From the NCBI GenBank assembly GCA_025716815.1, contig JAIXMN010000039.1, positions 175,170-239,169 on the forward strand: a DNA stretch of 64,000 nucleotides. Direction: 5' to 3'. Both the position numbers and the translations under genes were made by a program. Under the pieces are notes generated by a model. That model worked only from the letters and a program-made list of their open reading frames with translations, searched no databases and was not told the origin of the DNA. Position 1 is the stretch's first letter. The number at the start of each line of letters is the position of its first letter. Source of the DNA: Dichotomocladium elegans (taxonomy: Eukaryota > Mucoromycota > Mucoromycetes > Mucorales > Lichtheimiaceae). Below are positions 23,250 through 32,854 of this stretch, one piece after another.

Positions 23250-23452
23250 TGATCGTGGAGCAAGTTCCAGAAGATGCCAGGAAGTGCCATGGCATTTTAG
23301 CTTCCGAAAGGCACGTGACAAGAGGGATGTTTGGGATCACGTGCTTCGAATTGAGCGCTTGGGTCGACCAGGATTTCTGGGCTTGAATCTTTGCCTTGAT
23401 TTGGCAGTCCTGGCGCCAAAACTCTGTTTGTCCACAACATCGCAACGAGAGC
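23250..23452. other. Spacer between gypsy I and tRNA-Pro
   Basis: About 200 bp without a recognisable gene or repeat. It may be original chromosomal sequence upstream of the tRNA, or part of an LTR cut by gypsy I. Confidence 0.3.
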
Positions 23453-23524
23453 GGCTTCTTGGTTTAGTGGTATAATTCTCGCTTAGGGTGCGAGAGGTCC
23501 CGGGTTCGATTCCCGGAGAAGCCC
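23453..23524 (+). tRNA. tRNA-Pro (AGG), copy 2
   Basis: Identical over 72 nt to the copy at 11066-11137 (acceptor GGCTTCT/AGAAGCC, anticodon AGG, B box GGTTCGATTCC). The downstream T run is missing because an LTR begins 8 bases after the gene, so termination may be affected. Confidence 0.95.
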
Positions 23525-23595
23525 TTGTTGTGTGTCATAGTACAGTCCAGTCGATTATTTTAATCACTGGCTACTGTCGCAGTCAAAGTGGCAGT

Positions 23596-23992
23596 TGTCG
23601 TCGCACAATATTCACATGTTCGATGAAGCATCCCTGCTGCGGCAACAAGACGTCCTTGACGTAATGCGCAGCAACTTACGCATTATACACTTTTACTACG
23701 CCATCACCGCAGCTTGTCATTGTAATCACCTTCATCATCATCATATCCGCAGCAATACTCTCGCACGGTTTTACCATTAGAAAATAGTATAAATATAACC
23801 CAACCTCCTTATCTAATAAAGATATCTACTCTCTCGTTTCTCATTGTCACCTTTGTGGTCTCATCCTCTTAGTGGTTCTCCTTCGTGGTAATACTCTCTT
23901 CGTGGTTATACACTCTCCGTGGTTACACTCTCTCCGTGGTTACTCTTTGTGGTCGTCTTTCTACCGAATTCAAGTAAAAGATAAAGACGACA
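23596..23992 (+). repeat. 5' LTR of E1
   Basis: 397 bp, TGTCGTCGCAC to AAAGACGACA. TAGTATAAATATAACCC (near 23788) is a likely TATA region, and CTAATAAAG follows as a poly(A)-like signal. The last 130 bp hold repeats of CGTGGTTA/CGTGGTAA. Confidence 0.95.
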
Positions 23993-23994
23993 TT

Positions 23995-24002
23995 TGGTAG
24001 CT
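23995..24002 (+). other. Primer-binding site TGGTAGCT (E1)
   Basis: Two bases after the LTR. The gag ATG follows one base later (24004), so the site and the start codon are almost fused. Confidence 0.6.
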
Positions 24003-24003
24003 G

Positions 24004-25044
24004 ATGTCCAGTGATCGGTCCCAAGCAAATTTTCAACAAGCAGCTTTCCAACGATATCGATCTCAAGACAATAACTTCCCTGATTCAGACGAGGAGCAAA
24101 ATACAATGGCGGACTCGAAAACAATGCTAGAAGCAATCCATGTGATGATGCAACAGATGCAGGCGCAACAACAAGAAATCAAGGCCCTCCGCGAAGAAGC
24201 GAGGAACCGTCCCACCCCTACCATGAGAATTAAACCGGTCCAACCTGATCTCTTCCATGGTGTACGCTCCTCATCGGCAGTAGAGGCCTGGCTACACACC
24301 GTGGATAAATATGGCGAATGTGCCGACCTGATGGACCACGAACGCGTTGTCTACGCTTCGACATTGCTGCGCGACGGTGCCGCCACGTGGTGGCGACACT
24401 TGGAAATGACGATACACCCAGATGATGGATCAAATCAAACACCAAAGACCTGGCGTGAATTTCAAGAAGCTTTTCGTCGAGAATTCAAACCAAGAAATGC
24501 CGAGCAAATGGCCCGCAACAAGCTCCGTGCTCTCACTCAAGGTTCCACCAACACTGGTGCCATTCGCGAATACGTGACTGAGTTCCGGAATATCATGCTT
24601 GACCTGCCTAATATGCTTGAAGAAGATGCCATCCACGAGTTTATTCGCGGCCTGTCCTATGACGCGCGTGTACAGGTGTTGCTTCGCGAACCCATCTCAC
24701 TGGTAGCTGCATATAACGCTGCTGAGACATTCGAGGCCGTACATGAATATGCTGCTGGCATCCGCGATCCACTACACTCGGTACGCAGCAAACCGAGTCA
24801 CCCGGTGCTTCCGTCCCCCGTAAAATCCACTCACGAGGATCCGATGCCTATGGAATTGGATGCTATTGACAGTCGTCCTAACTACCTGAATGCCCGTAGC
24901 TACCAACGTCGCCCTCGTCGATGCTATAACTGCGACGGCCGCGGGCACATTGCTCGAGACTGCCCGTCACCTCCACAGGGCAAGACAAGCCCTGGTTCAT
25001 CTTCGCCTCGCAAGGATTTAAAAGGCAACGCGCGGCGGGCTTAA
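24004..25044 (+). CDS. gag: E1 Gag
   Basis: 346-residue capsid/nucleocapsid polyprotein that would form cytoplasmic virus-like particles. A coiled Gln-rich N-terminal part (QQMQAQQQEIKAL) is followed by the retrotransposon-gag capsid domain (AWLHTVDKYGE, TWWRHLEMT, about residues 95-260) and one CCHC knuckle (CYNCDGRGHIARDC, about 307-320) for RNA packaging. The ATG directly after the primer-binding site is the first in the transcript body. The stop TAA at 25042-25044 is bypassed by a -1 frame change at 25017-25023 to make Gag-Pol. Confidence 0.95.
   Translation: MSSDRSQANFQQAAFQRYRSQDNNFPDSDEEQNTMADSKTMLEAIHVMMQQMQAQQQEIKALREEARNRPTPTMRIKPVQPDLFHGVRSSSAVEAWLHTVDKYGECADLMDHERVVYASTLLRDGAATWWRHLEMTIHPDDGSNQTPKTWREFQEAFRREFKPRNAEQMARNKLRALTQGSTNTGAIREYVTEFRNIMLDLPNMLEEDAIHEFIRGLSYDARVQVLLREPISLVAAYNAAETFEAVHEYAAGIRDPLHSVRSKPSHPVLPSPVKSTHEDPMPMELDAIDSRPNYLNARSYQRRPRRCYNCDGRGHIARDCPSPPQGKTSPGSSSPRKDLKGNARRA
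25017..25023 (+). other. -1 frameshift heptamer T TTA AAA (E1)
   Basis: Gag reads GAT TTA AAA here; slipping back one base enters the pol frame, open to 28556. The same heptamer at the same place occurs in D and E2. Confidence 0.65.
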
Positions 25045-28000
25045 AGGGAGGCTCTCCGCGCATGTATCCATCCCTTAATGTGGTTACCGAATCCGAAAGA
25101 GGTCCTTCTGGCGCTACCACTTCTGGCCCCACCTCCGACCCACCTCCGGCTCAAGAATACGAATCACCATTGATTGACCTTTCGGATGATCTTCCACTTG
25201 CAGAGGAGGAGGAGGAACAAAAGACGTTTGAGGCAGATATGCGACACATTGAATCCTTACACTCAATAAAACACACCAGTTTACCTCTGTACAATATGGT
25301 CTGCAATGGGAAGCCGATCGATGTGTTATTGGATAGCGGAGCATCCTCATCGTATGTCTCCCCTCAGTTGGCCGCTGGTTGCCCGGTCCGTTCTGTTTTC
25401 GGTCAAGAAGTGGAAACCGCAGGAGGTCATAAGTTCTCCATCGATCGTGCTGTGACACTGTCACTAGATGCCGCTGGTTTTCAACACAATATATCAGCCT
25501 TTGTGTTGGACACGAAATTCGATTTGATTCTAGGACGCGACTGGATCAAACGTATGAAACCGGTACCTAACTGGGATCAAGACACTTGGCAGTTCTCGGT
25601 CAACAACACGCAATATGTACTTCGGCCAAGATCCCCACGTACAATGCCTGAATTAGCTTACCTCATTTCGCACCGCCAAGTCACTCGCCTGACGAAACGC
25701 AACCAAGTGGAAGAGCTATTTTTGTGCTTCTTCTCTACAGACCGGCAGGACAGACAAGACCAACCCAATAATGACAAACTGCATCACCTCTATCAAACAT
25801 ACCCGGAGGTCTTCCAAGACAAGCTCCCTGGTTTACCTCCAATCCGAGACATTAACCATGTGATTGATACAGGAGATGCCGAACCCATCAATCGCCCACC
25901 GTACAAAATGAGCCCGCTGGAACTTGACGAGTTACGCAAACAGCTTGACGAGTTACTCGCCCTAGGCCTGATCCGTCCAACCGCTTCCCCTTGGGGCGCT
26001 CCAGTCCTGTTCGTTCGAAAAAAGGATGGCTCGTTACGCCTTTGTGTGGACTATCGCGCTATTAATCAAGTCACCAAGCGTAACTCGCACCCGTTACCAC
26101 GTATCGATGAATGTCTCGAAAGGCTATCCAAGGCACGCTATTTCTCAACGATTGACCTGAAATCGGGTTACCACCAACTGCGTATCCGTGAGGAGGACAT
26201 CCCCAAGACCGCTTTCAATACCCGTTATGGTTCCTTTGCCTGGACTGTCCTACCGTTTGGACTGCGTAATTCGCCACCGGTATTCCAAGCAATGCTCAAT
26301 GGAGTTCTTCGCGACTGCATCGATAAGTGCTGCTTATTATATTTGGACGATATTCTCATATATAGCAAAACCAAGCAAGATCATGACCGTGATGTCGCAC
26401 AGGTATTAAGTCTGTTGCGTGATGCCAAGCTCGTTGCGAACAAAAAGAAGTGCGAATTCTACAAGACCGAACTGGAGTTCGTGGGTTTCCGAGTCTCTGC
26501 CGCTGGTATTTTACCATCACAATCGAAGGTCAAAGCGATTCAAGAATGGCCTGTCCCCACGAATGTCCAAGAAGTGCGTCAGTTTATTGGTTTGGCATCT
26601 CACTACCGTCGCTTCATTCGTGACTTCTCGTTGCTCGCCGCTCCTTTGACAGACTTAACGAAAGGCACCGGAGCGAAGAAACGTGCAATTACGTGGACTC
26701 CTGAGTGCCAAGAGGCGTTTGAGCAAATCAAGACCCGAATGTCAACTGCCCCGGTTCTGGTGCCACCTGACCCCGACAAACCCTACGTGATTGAGGTGGA
26801 TAGTTCCGACTACTCTCTTGGTGGAGTCCTCTTACAAGAGGGGGATGACGGTAAAATGCACCCTATTGCCTACGAGTCAAAAAAATTATCGTCTGCCGAA
26901 CGCAACATGCCTGCTCAAGAACGAGAACTTTTAGCAATATTACATGCCTTGCGCACCTGGCGCTGTTTCGTCGAAGGCCGCAATTTCGTTGTCCGTACGG
27001 ATCACCACCCATTAGTGTATTTCCGGTCTCGTCGCAAACCACCACCCCCACGCCTCATCCGTTGGATGGCCGAGTTAGAACTATACGACCCCGAAATACA
27101 GTACAAGAAAGGACAGGACAACATTGTTCCTGACCTGCTGTCTCGCCGGGATGGGCCGGATTGTACGCCCGCTCCAACCTCCATTGAACCCGACTACTTG
27201 TACGCTATGAAGTCCATCGAGGAGTCCGATTGGCCAAAATTTTATACGTTCGATGAGTCCAAGTGGCCAACCATCTATAAGGATATCCTCAGCAAACATC
27301 GTGACAAGTTCGTGGTCAGAAACAACCAGATATTCCGCAAGGTCAAGATTGGATCTGAGGTTCAAGAAATCCGGTTTGCCTTGTTCGCGCGTCGAGCCGA
27401 TCTCGTCCACCATTTCCATCTTAGTTTTGGACATGCAGGCAGGGAAACCATATACGATCTTATCAAGAAGCGTTGGTGGTGGCCAAACATGAAGGACGAC
27501 ATTCAAGACTGGCTCCTCGACTGCCCCCAGTGTCAGCTCAGCGCCAATGCTGACCGTGGCACCCATCATGCCCCCATGCGACCTTTAGATATTCCCCCGC
27601 CTTTTGCTCGTTGGCACCTCGACTTTGTTGGTGAGTTACCACGCACGTTGAAAGGTAATCGCTGGCTCCTTGTCGCCGTCGACTATGCCACCAATTGGAC
27701 GATCGCACGCGCAGTACCGGATGCCACCGGCCAAGCTATTGCAGACTTCATCTACGAGACTATTCTCATGCAGTTCGCAAGTCCTGTCGAAATCTGTACC
27801 GACCGTGGCAGCAATTTTATGTCCAAGGTGCTCAATTTTTACCTAGGCCGCGTTAAGGTACATCACAAGCTGACCTCCGCCTTCCATCCACGAACCAACT
27901 CCAAGGTCGAACGCACTAATGGCATTTTAAAACAAATGCTTCGAAAATATGTCAATGGCGAAATACACCGATGGGACGAATTCTTATCACAAGCAGTTTT

Positions 28001-28556
28001 CTCCAGCAACATCCGCAAACACCGAACCACTGGAGTTAGTCCCTACTTTATGGTATACGGTGTTGAACCACGTCTTCCTGGTGATATCTTACCTCCTTCG
28101 GTTACGCACGCTTTGGAACCCGATCGATCCATAGAAAACCTGGTGAAGATCCGCAAACCTGCCCTCATCCGACTCCGAGAAGCCCGTATTGACGCTGCCG
28201 CTCGCTTAAAAGCTAACGCCGAACGTGACAAGGCCACCTGGGACTCACTTTTAAAACATCAAACTTTCGCCGTCGGTGACCACGTCCTTATGCGCCACGA
28301 GCAAAAACTGAGTCTTGAATATAACTGGAAAGGGCCATACATCATCATCGACCGTCACTTAAACACAGATACCTACAAAGTCAAGGACCTTAATGGCAAG
28401 GAATATGGATCGTGGGTCCATACCGATCGACTTCGTCCAATACACAACAAAGTGCCACCTACCTCGCCCTGGTTTGACCCTGTCGCCGCCCATGCTGCCG
28501 CCCGCGCTTTGGCCCAAGAACAAGGTGCTCCTGACTTGGTCGCGGACGACCAATAG
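25020..28556 (+). CDS. pol: E1 Pol (protease-RT-RNase H-integrase)
   Basis: About 1,179 codons in the -1 frame (internal ATG at 25062; positions from there). Aspartic protease DSGA at 91; RT with CVDYRAIN and catalytic YLDD near 425-430; RNase H with acidic EVDSSD near 577 and RTDHHPL; integrase zinc region (HFHLSFGHAG, CPQC), Asp near 865 (VAVDYATNW), Asp near 912 (TDRGSNF) and Glu near 948 (KVERTNG). The C-terminal part lacks a chromodomain. All catalytic residues are present, so the enzyme set looks functional. The frame ends 16 bases before the 3' LTR. Confidence 0.95.
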   Translation, partial: KRQRAAGLKGGSPRMYPSLNVVTESERGPSGATTSGPTSDPPPAQEYESPLIDLSDDLPLAEEEEEQKTFEADMRHIESLHSIKHTSLPLYNMVCNGKPIDVLLDSGASSSYVSPQLAAGCPVRSVFGQEVETAGGHKFSIDRAVTLSLDAAGFQHNISAFVLDTKFDLILGRDWIKRMKPVPNWDQDTWQFSVNNTQYVLRPRSPRTMPELAYLISHRQVTRLTKRNQVEELFLCFFSTDRQDRQDQPNNDKLHHLYQTYPEVFQDKLPGLPPIRDINHVIDTGDAEPINRPPYKMSPLELDELRKQLDELLALGLIRPTASPWGAPVLFVRKKDGSLRLCVDYRAINQVTKRNSHPLPRIDECLERLSKARYFSTIDLKSGYHQLRIREEDIPKTAFNTRYGSFAWTVLPFGLRNSPPVFQAMLNGVLRDCIDKCCLLYLDDILIYSKTKQDHDRDVAQVLSLLRDAKLVANKKKCEFYKTELEFVGFRVSAAGILPSQSKVKAIQEWPVPTNVQEVRQFIGLASHYRRFIRDFSLLAAPLTDLTKGTGAKKRAITWTPECQEAFEQIKTRMSTAPVLVPPDPDKPYVIEVDSSDYSLGGVLLQEGDDGKMHPIAYESKKLSSAERNMPAQERELLAILHALRTWRCFVEGRNFVVRTDHHPLVYFRSRRKPPPPRLIRWMAELELYDPEIQYKKGQDNIVPDLLSRRDGPDCTPAPTSIEPDYLYAMKSIEESDWPKFYTFDESKWPTIYKDILSKHRDKFVVRNNQIFRKVKIGSEVQEIRFALFARRADLVHHFHLSFGHAGRETIYDLIKKRWWWPNMKDDIQDWLLDCPQCQLSANADRGTHHAPMRPLDIPPPFARWHLDFVGELPRTLKGNRWLLVAVDYATNWTIARAVPDATGQAIADFIYETILMQFASPVEICTDRGSNFMSKVLNFYLGRVKVHHKLTSAFHPRTNSKVERTNGILKQMLRKYVNGEIHRWDEFLSQAVFSSNIRKHRTTGVSPYFMVYGVEPRLPGDILPPSVTHALEPDRSIENLVKIRKPALIRLREARIDAAARLKANAERDKATWDSLLKHQTFAVGDHVLMRHEQKLSLEYNWKGPYIIIDRHLNTDTYKVKDLNGKEYGSWVHTDRLRPIHNKVPPTSPWFDPVAAHAAARALAQEQGAPDLVADDQ

Positions 28557-28572
28557 TTTGGAGGGGGGGTAA

Positions 28573-28969
28573 TGTCGTCGCACAATATTCACATGTTCGA
28601 TGAAGCATCCCTGCTGCGGCAACAAGACGTCCTTGACGTAATGCGCAGCAACTTACGCATTATACACTTTTACTACGCCATCACCGCAGCTTGTCATTGT
28701 AATCACCTTCATCATCATCATATCCGCAGCAATACTCTCGCACGGTTTTACCATTAGAAAATAGTATAAATATAACCCAACCTCCTTATCTAATAAAGAT
28801 ATCTACTCTCTCGTTTCTCATTGTCACCTTTGTGGTCTCATCCTCTTAGTGGTTCTCCTTCGTGGTAATACTCTCTTCGTGGTTATACACTCTCCGTGGT
28901 TACACTCTCTCCGTGGTTACTCTTTGTGGTCGTCTTTCTACCGAATTCAAGTAAAAGATAAAGACGACA
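28573..28969 (+). repeat. 3' LTR of E1
   Basis: 397 bp, no difference from the 5' LTR noticed on reading. Followed by CAGT and then immediately the LTR of E2. Confidence 0.95.
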
Positions 28970-28973
28970 CAGT

Positions 28974-29295
28974 TGTCGTTGTCCTGGTCACGAAGATCCT
29001 TTTGCAATAGACAACGGCGAGTTCACACAGAACTGGAATGTCACTAAGACGATTCAGGGAAATATCAGAAATGAGATATGGTTTATTTAATGGAACTATT
29101 TGAGTATTTATATGTTTTTCTGTATCTAAAAATGTGTGGCTAATATATATATATAGATTGTGGCTGGGCGTGTGTATGGTTTGTGGTAGGCTTTGGATGT
29201 GGTACGTGGCTCAGTAAGCGTACTGCGCCTTGTACATTCTTGAGAGTCTTACAAAATAAATTAGATTATGTGACTATCTGATTCTGGCCACGACA
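28974..29295 (-). repeat. 3' LTR of E2
   Basis: 322 bp; on minus it starts TGTCGTGGCCAGAATC and ends AACGACA. Differs from the partner at about one position (near 29234). Confidence 0.95.
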
Positions 29296-32200
29296 ATACC
29301 CCCTCTCGAGATTGTTGGTCGTCCGCGAGCAACTGAGAAGATAGGAAGTTGAGAGATCGTCGATCGGAAGTGCGGGAAGAAGCCGGGTCATACCACATGG
29401 TCAGTGAAGGTGCAGCAGGTGGCAGGTGGATGGGGCGGAGGCGGTCGGTATGAACCCAAGAACGGTAAGGTACGCCATTCATGTCTTTTAGCTGATAGAT
29501 ATCCGTGTCTAAATTTCGTGCTGTGATGACATAGGGTCCCTTCCAGTTGTATTCTAGGCTGAGCTTTTGTTCATGACGCATCAAGACGTGATCACCAACG
29601 GCAAAAACCTGGGGCTTGAGGATGGCATCCCATATGGCTTTGTCTCGTTTAGCGTTAGCGTTGAGTTTCTCGGCGGCAGTTGCTCGTGCTTCACGTAAGC
29701 GTAGGAGTTCGGGTTGGCGTATATCGGCGATTTTTTCTGCATCGCTGGTGGGTGTAGTAACAACGAAAGGCGGGAGGACATCACCAGGGAGTCGAGGTTC
29801 GGTACCGTAAACTAGGTAGTAGGGACTGAGGCCTGTTGTGCGATGCTTTCGTACTTGACAAGCGAAAACTGCTGTCTCGAGAAACTCGTCCCATTTGGAT
29901 ACGGCGCCATGGACATACTTTCGGAGCATCTGTTTAAGTATTCCGTTTGTGCGTTCGACTTTGCCATTCGAGCGGGGGTGGAATGCCGAGGTAAGTTGGT
30001 GGTTAATTTTCATGCGTCCCAGATAGGTGTTGAGCACCTTCGACATGAAGTTTGCACCGCGGTCAGTAACGATCTCAGCTGGACATGAAAAGCGCATTAC
30101 AATTTCGTTGAATAAGAAATTGGCGATGGCAGGACCTGTGGCTTCCGGGACGGCGCGGGCGATTGTCCAGTTTGATGCATAGTCGACTGCTACCAGGATC
30201 CACCGATTACCTTTGGTTGTGGTTGGTAGTTCTCCGATGAAGTCGAGGTGCCATCGTGAGAACACAGGGGGTACATCACGTAGACGCATGGGGCCATGAT
30301 GCGTATTCTTGTCGGCGTTTGCTGCTAACTGGCATTGTTTACAATCCTTGAGCCAATGCTGGATGTCGTTCTTCATATCTGGCCACCACCAGCGCTTCTT
30401 GATCAGGTCATGGACAGTCATCCGTCCTGCATGTCCAAAGCCTTGGTGGAAGCCTTGGACAATGTCGGCTCGGCGGGCGAATAGTGCGTAGCGAATTTCT
30501 TCAATAGCAGTGCCGATTTTTACCTTTCGAAAGACTTGACCATTGCGACAGACGAACCGATCTTGGTGTTTATGTAGGAGGTCTTTGTAGATAGGTGGCC
30601 ATTCGGATTCGGCTAGTGTATAAAATCGGGGCCAGTCAGACTCTTGAATTGATTTGGCGGCAGCTGCGTATAGATAATCGGGTTCCATGGACTTATCCGC
30701 GGCTTGGCATTCCGGCCCGTCACGACGAGAAAGGGCGTCTGGGACATTGTTTTCACGGCCCGGTTTGTATTGCACATCCGGATCATATAACTCTAGCTCG
30801 GCGATCCAACGAGTTAATCGAGGTGTTGGCTTACGTTGGCTGCGGAAATATCGAAGTGGATGATGATCGGTATAGACGACGTACGGTCTACCATCGACAA
30901 AACAACGCCACGTACGTAAGGCGTGTAGGATGGCGAGGAGTTCGCGTTCTTGAGCGGGGTAGCGGCGTTCCTCTTCCGAAAACTTCTTGGACTCGAACGC
31001 GACTGGTCGCCACAACTTGTCTGGTCCCTCCTGAAGCAGTACGGCGCCAGAGCCAAAGTCAGATGCATCTGTTTCGATTACAAAGGGGCGGTCTTGATCA
31101 GGTGCCTGGAGGACCGGGGCATTCGACAAGCGGGTTTTCAATTCTGCAAAAGCGGCTTCACACGCGTCTGACCATTGAATTGCCCGTTTCTTTGCTCCCG
31201 CACCTTTTGTGAGATCGGTCAATGGCGAAGCAATGGAGGCGAAATCTTGAATGAAGCGACGATAGTGAGATCCTAAGCCGATGAACTGTCTCACCTCCTG
31301 AACATTGGTCGGGCGCGGCCAGTCTTTGATAGCTTTGACTTTCTTTGCGGACGGCAAAATACCTTGGGCGGAGAGGCGATATCCGAGGAACTCGAGTTCG
31401 TTTTTGAAAAAGGAGCACTTCTTGAGGTTCGCAATTAGTTGGGCCTTACGGAGACGGTTGAGTACTTCTCGGACATGTTTACTATGTTCTTCTTCCGTCT
31501 TTGAATAGATGAGAACGTCATCTAGGTATACAAGCGCAAATTTGTCAATGCAGTCACCCAATGTACGGTTCATAATAGTCTGAAAGGCTCTTGGTGCATT
31601 GGACAGGCCGAAACTGAGTACACGCCACTCGAACGAGCCATAGCGGGTGTTAAAGGCAGTTTTCGGAATGTCCTCGTCGCGTATCCGGACTTGGTGATAT
31701 CCACTTCGTAAGTCAATACTGGAGAAGAACTTGGCTCCCGAGAGACGTTCGAGGCATTCGTCAATTCGTGGTAGGGGATGGGAATTGCGTTTGGTGACGG
31801 CATTTAAGGCGCGGTAGTCGATACAGAGTCGTAAGGATCCATCTTTCTTCCGGACGAAAAGGCAAGGCGCACCCCACGGTGATGTGCTCGGACGGATAAG
31901 GCGTAATTGAAGCAGCTCATCAAGTTGCTTTCGTAATTCGTCCAGTTCTCGGGGGCTCATCTTATATGGTTGGCGGTTGATAGGTTCGGCGTTACCGGTA
32001 TCGATCACATGCGTGACTTCGCGTTCCGGCGGTAGTCCTGGTAACTGATCCTGAAAGACATCGGGATACTCTTTGACGAGCGCTTGTACCTTGGTGGCTT
32101 CATCGGGTATACCCTGGCCAGAGGGGTCTATAGAACTGTTAATGTGTAGTAAAAACATTTCGGTTATTTGTTTCTGGTTTGTGAGGCGTTCGATCTGTCT

Positions 32201-32854
32201 GTGTGAGATAAGATATGAGAGTTCGGGTATTTCTCGCTGGAACTTTGGTCGTAATATGTAATCGGTCTGATTGTTGGTAATTCGCCAAGTATCGAGATCC
32301 CAATCGGGTACTGGCTTCAGTTGTTTGATCCAGTCGCGGCCAAGGATAAGATCGAACTTAGTATCGAGGACATAGGCAGGTACATCATGTATGAGGCCGC
32401 CGGCGTTGAGTGAAAGCGTGACGGCTTCTTGGATCGTCAGTGTATGCCCACCAGCTGTTTCTACCTGACGACTGGTCACTTGTTGCTTTGGGAGACCCTT
32501 AACTACGTTTGGTGCGACATATGTGCCCGTTGCTCCGCTGTCCAGTAGTACCTCGACCCGCCGCCCATTGCAAACCATCTCATACAGAGGCAATTGCGTT
32601 TGCTTTATTGAGTATAACGATTCTATGTGATTGAGATCGTTTTGCGCATTTGTTAAGCGCGGTTCCACTGGCGTGTTAGGAGAGTCCGGTACTTCTTGTG
32701 CGTCGTTGGTGGCTTGATACCTGGGGGCGGTGTCGGTGTAATCGGCAGGAAGGTCGTCCATAGTGGTGTCGGTGTGTATCGTTTTATCATGCACAGCGTT
32801 GAGGGATGGCAAGGCGCGCGTCCGGGGCCCCTTCAGTCCGAACGCGCCTCCTCT
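29261..32854 (-). CDS. pol: E2 Pol (protease-RT-RNase H-integrase)
   Basis: Open from the frameshift heptamer (32860) to 29261, about 1,200 codons; ATG form 1,183 residues. Protease LLDSGATGTYV; RT with [16 protein letters not shown] and VYLDDVLIY; RNase [11 protein letters not shown] and YTDHHPL; integrase zinc region (HQGFGHAG, CKQC), AVDYASNW, VTDRGANF and KVERTNG. C-terminal domain without chromodomain. The frame runs across the purine tract into the 3' LTR (terminal residues SWPESDSHII), as in other members. Looks functional. Confidence 0.95.
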   Translation of the reverse strand, partial: RGGAFGLKGPRTRALPSLNAVHDKTIHTDTTMDDLPADYTDTAPRYQATNDAQEVPDSPNTPVEPRLTNAQNDLNHIESLYSIKQTQLPLYEMVCNGRRVEVLLDSGATGTYVAPNVVKGLPKQQVTSRQVETAGGHTLTIQEAVTLSLNAGGLIHDVPAYVLDTKFDLILGRDWIKQLKPVPDWDLDTWRITNNQTDYILRPKFQREIPELSYLISHRQIERLTNQKQITEMFLLHINSSIDPSGQGIPDEATKVQALVKEYPDVFQDQLPGLPPEREVTHVIDTGNAEPINRQPYKMSPRELDELRKQLDELLQLRLIRPSTSPWGAPCLFVRKKDGSLRLCIDYRALNAVTKRNSHPLPRIDECLERLSGAKFFSSIDLRSGYHQVRIRDEDIPKTAFNTRYGSFEWRVLSFGLSNAPRAFQTIMNRTLGDCIDKFALVYLDDVLIYSKTEEEHSKHVREVLNRLRKAQLIANLKKCSFFKNELEFLGYRLSAQGILPSAKKVKAIKDWPRPTNVQEVRQFIGLGSHYRRFIQDFASIASPLTDLTKGAGAKKRAIQWSDACEAAFAELKTRLSNAPVLQAPDQDRPFVIETDASDFGSGAVLLQEGPDKLWRPVAFESKKFSEEERRYPAQERELLAILHALRTWRCFVDGRPYVVYTDHHPLRYFRSQRKPTPRLTRWIAELELYDPDVQYKPGRENNVPDALSRRDGPECQAADKSMEPDYLYAAAAKSIQESDWPRFYTLAESEWPPIYKDLLHKHQDRFVCRNGQVFRKVKIGTAIEEIRYALFARRADIVQGFHQGFGHAGRMTVHDLIKKRWWWPDMKNDIQHWLKDCKQCQLAANADKNTHHGPMRLRDVPPVFSRWHLDFIGELPTTTKGNRWILVAVDYASNWTIARAVPEATGPAIANFLFNEIVMRFSCPAEIVTDRGANFMSKVLNTYLGRMKINHQLTSAFHPRSNGKVERTNGILKQMLRKYVHGAVSKWDEFLETAVFACQVRKHRTTGLSPYYLVYGTEPRLPGDVLPPFVVTTPTSDAEKIADIRQPELLRLREARATAAEKLNANAKRDKAIWDAILKPQVFAVGDHVLMRHEQKLSLEYNWKGPYVITARNLDTDIYQLKDMNGVPYRSWVHTDRLRPIHLPPAAPSLTMWYDPASSRTSDRRSLNFLSSQLLADDQQSREGVLSWPESDSHII

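Larger units (their letters stand above)
23596..28969 (+). mobile_element. Gypsy element E1, intact
   Basis: Full-length 5,374-bp Ty3/gypsy element with two 397-bp LTRs that appear identical, 4-bp duplication CAGT (23592-23595, 28970-28973), primer-binding site 23995-24002, open gag and pol, and a purine tract (GGAGGGGGGG) before the 3' LTR. It looks recently inserted and possibly active. Confidence 0.95.

Noticed and set aside
23595..23780. 61-residue frame in the E1 LTRs (also 28572-28757) as a gene
   Set aside because: Occurs only because the LTR is duplicated; no coding features.
24063..24299. Antisense open frames over gag and pol genes
   Set aside because: Composition follows codon structure of the sense genes; no start or splice context and no conservation between families.
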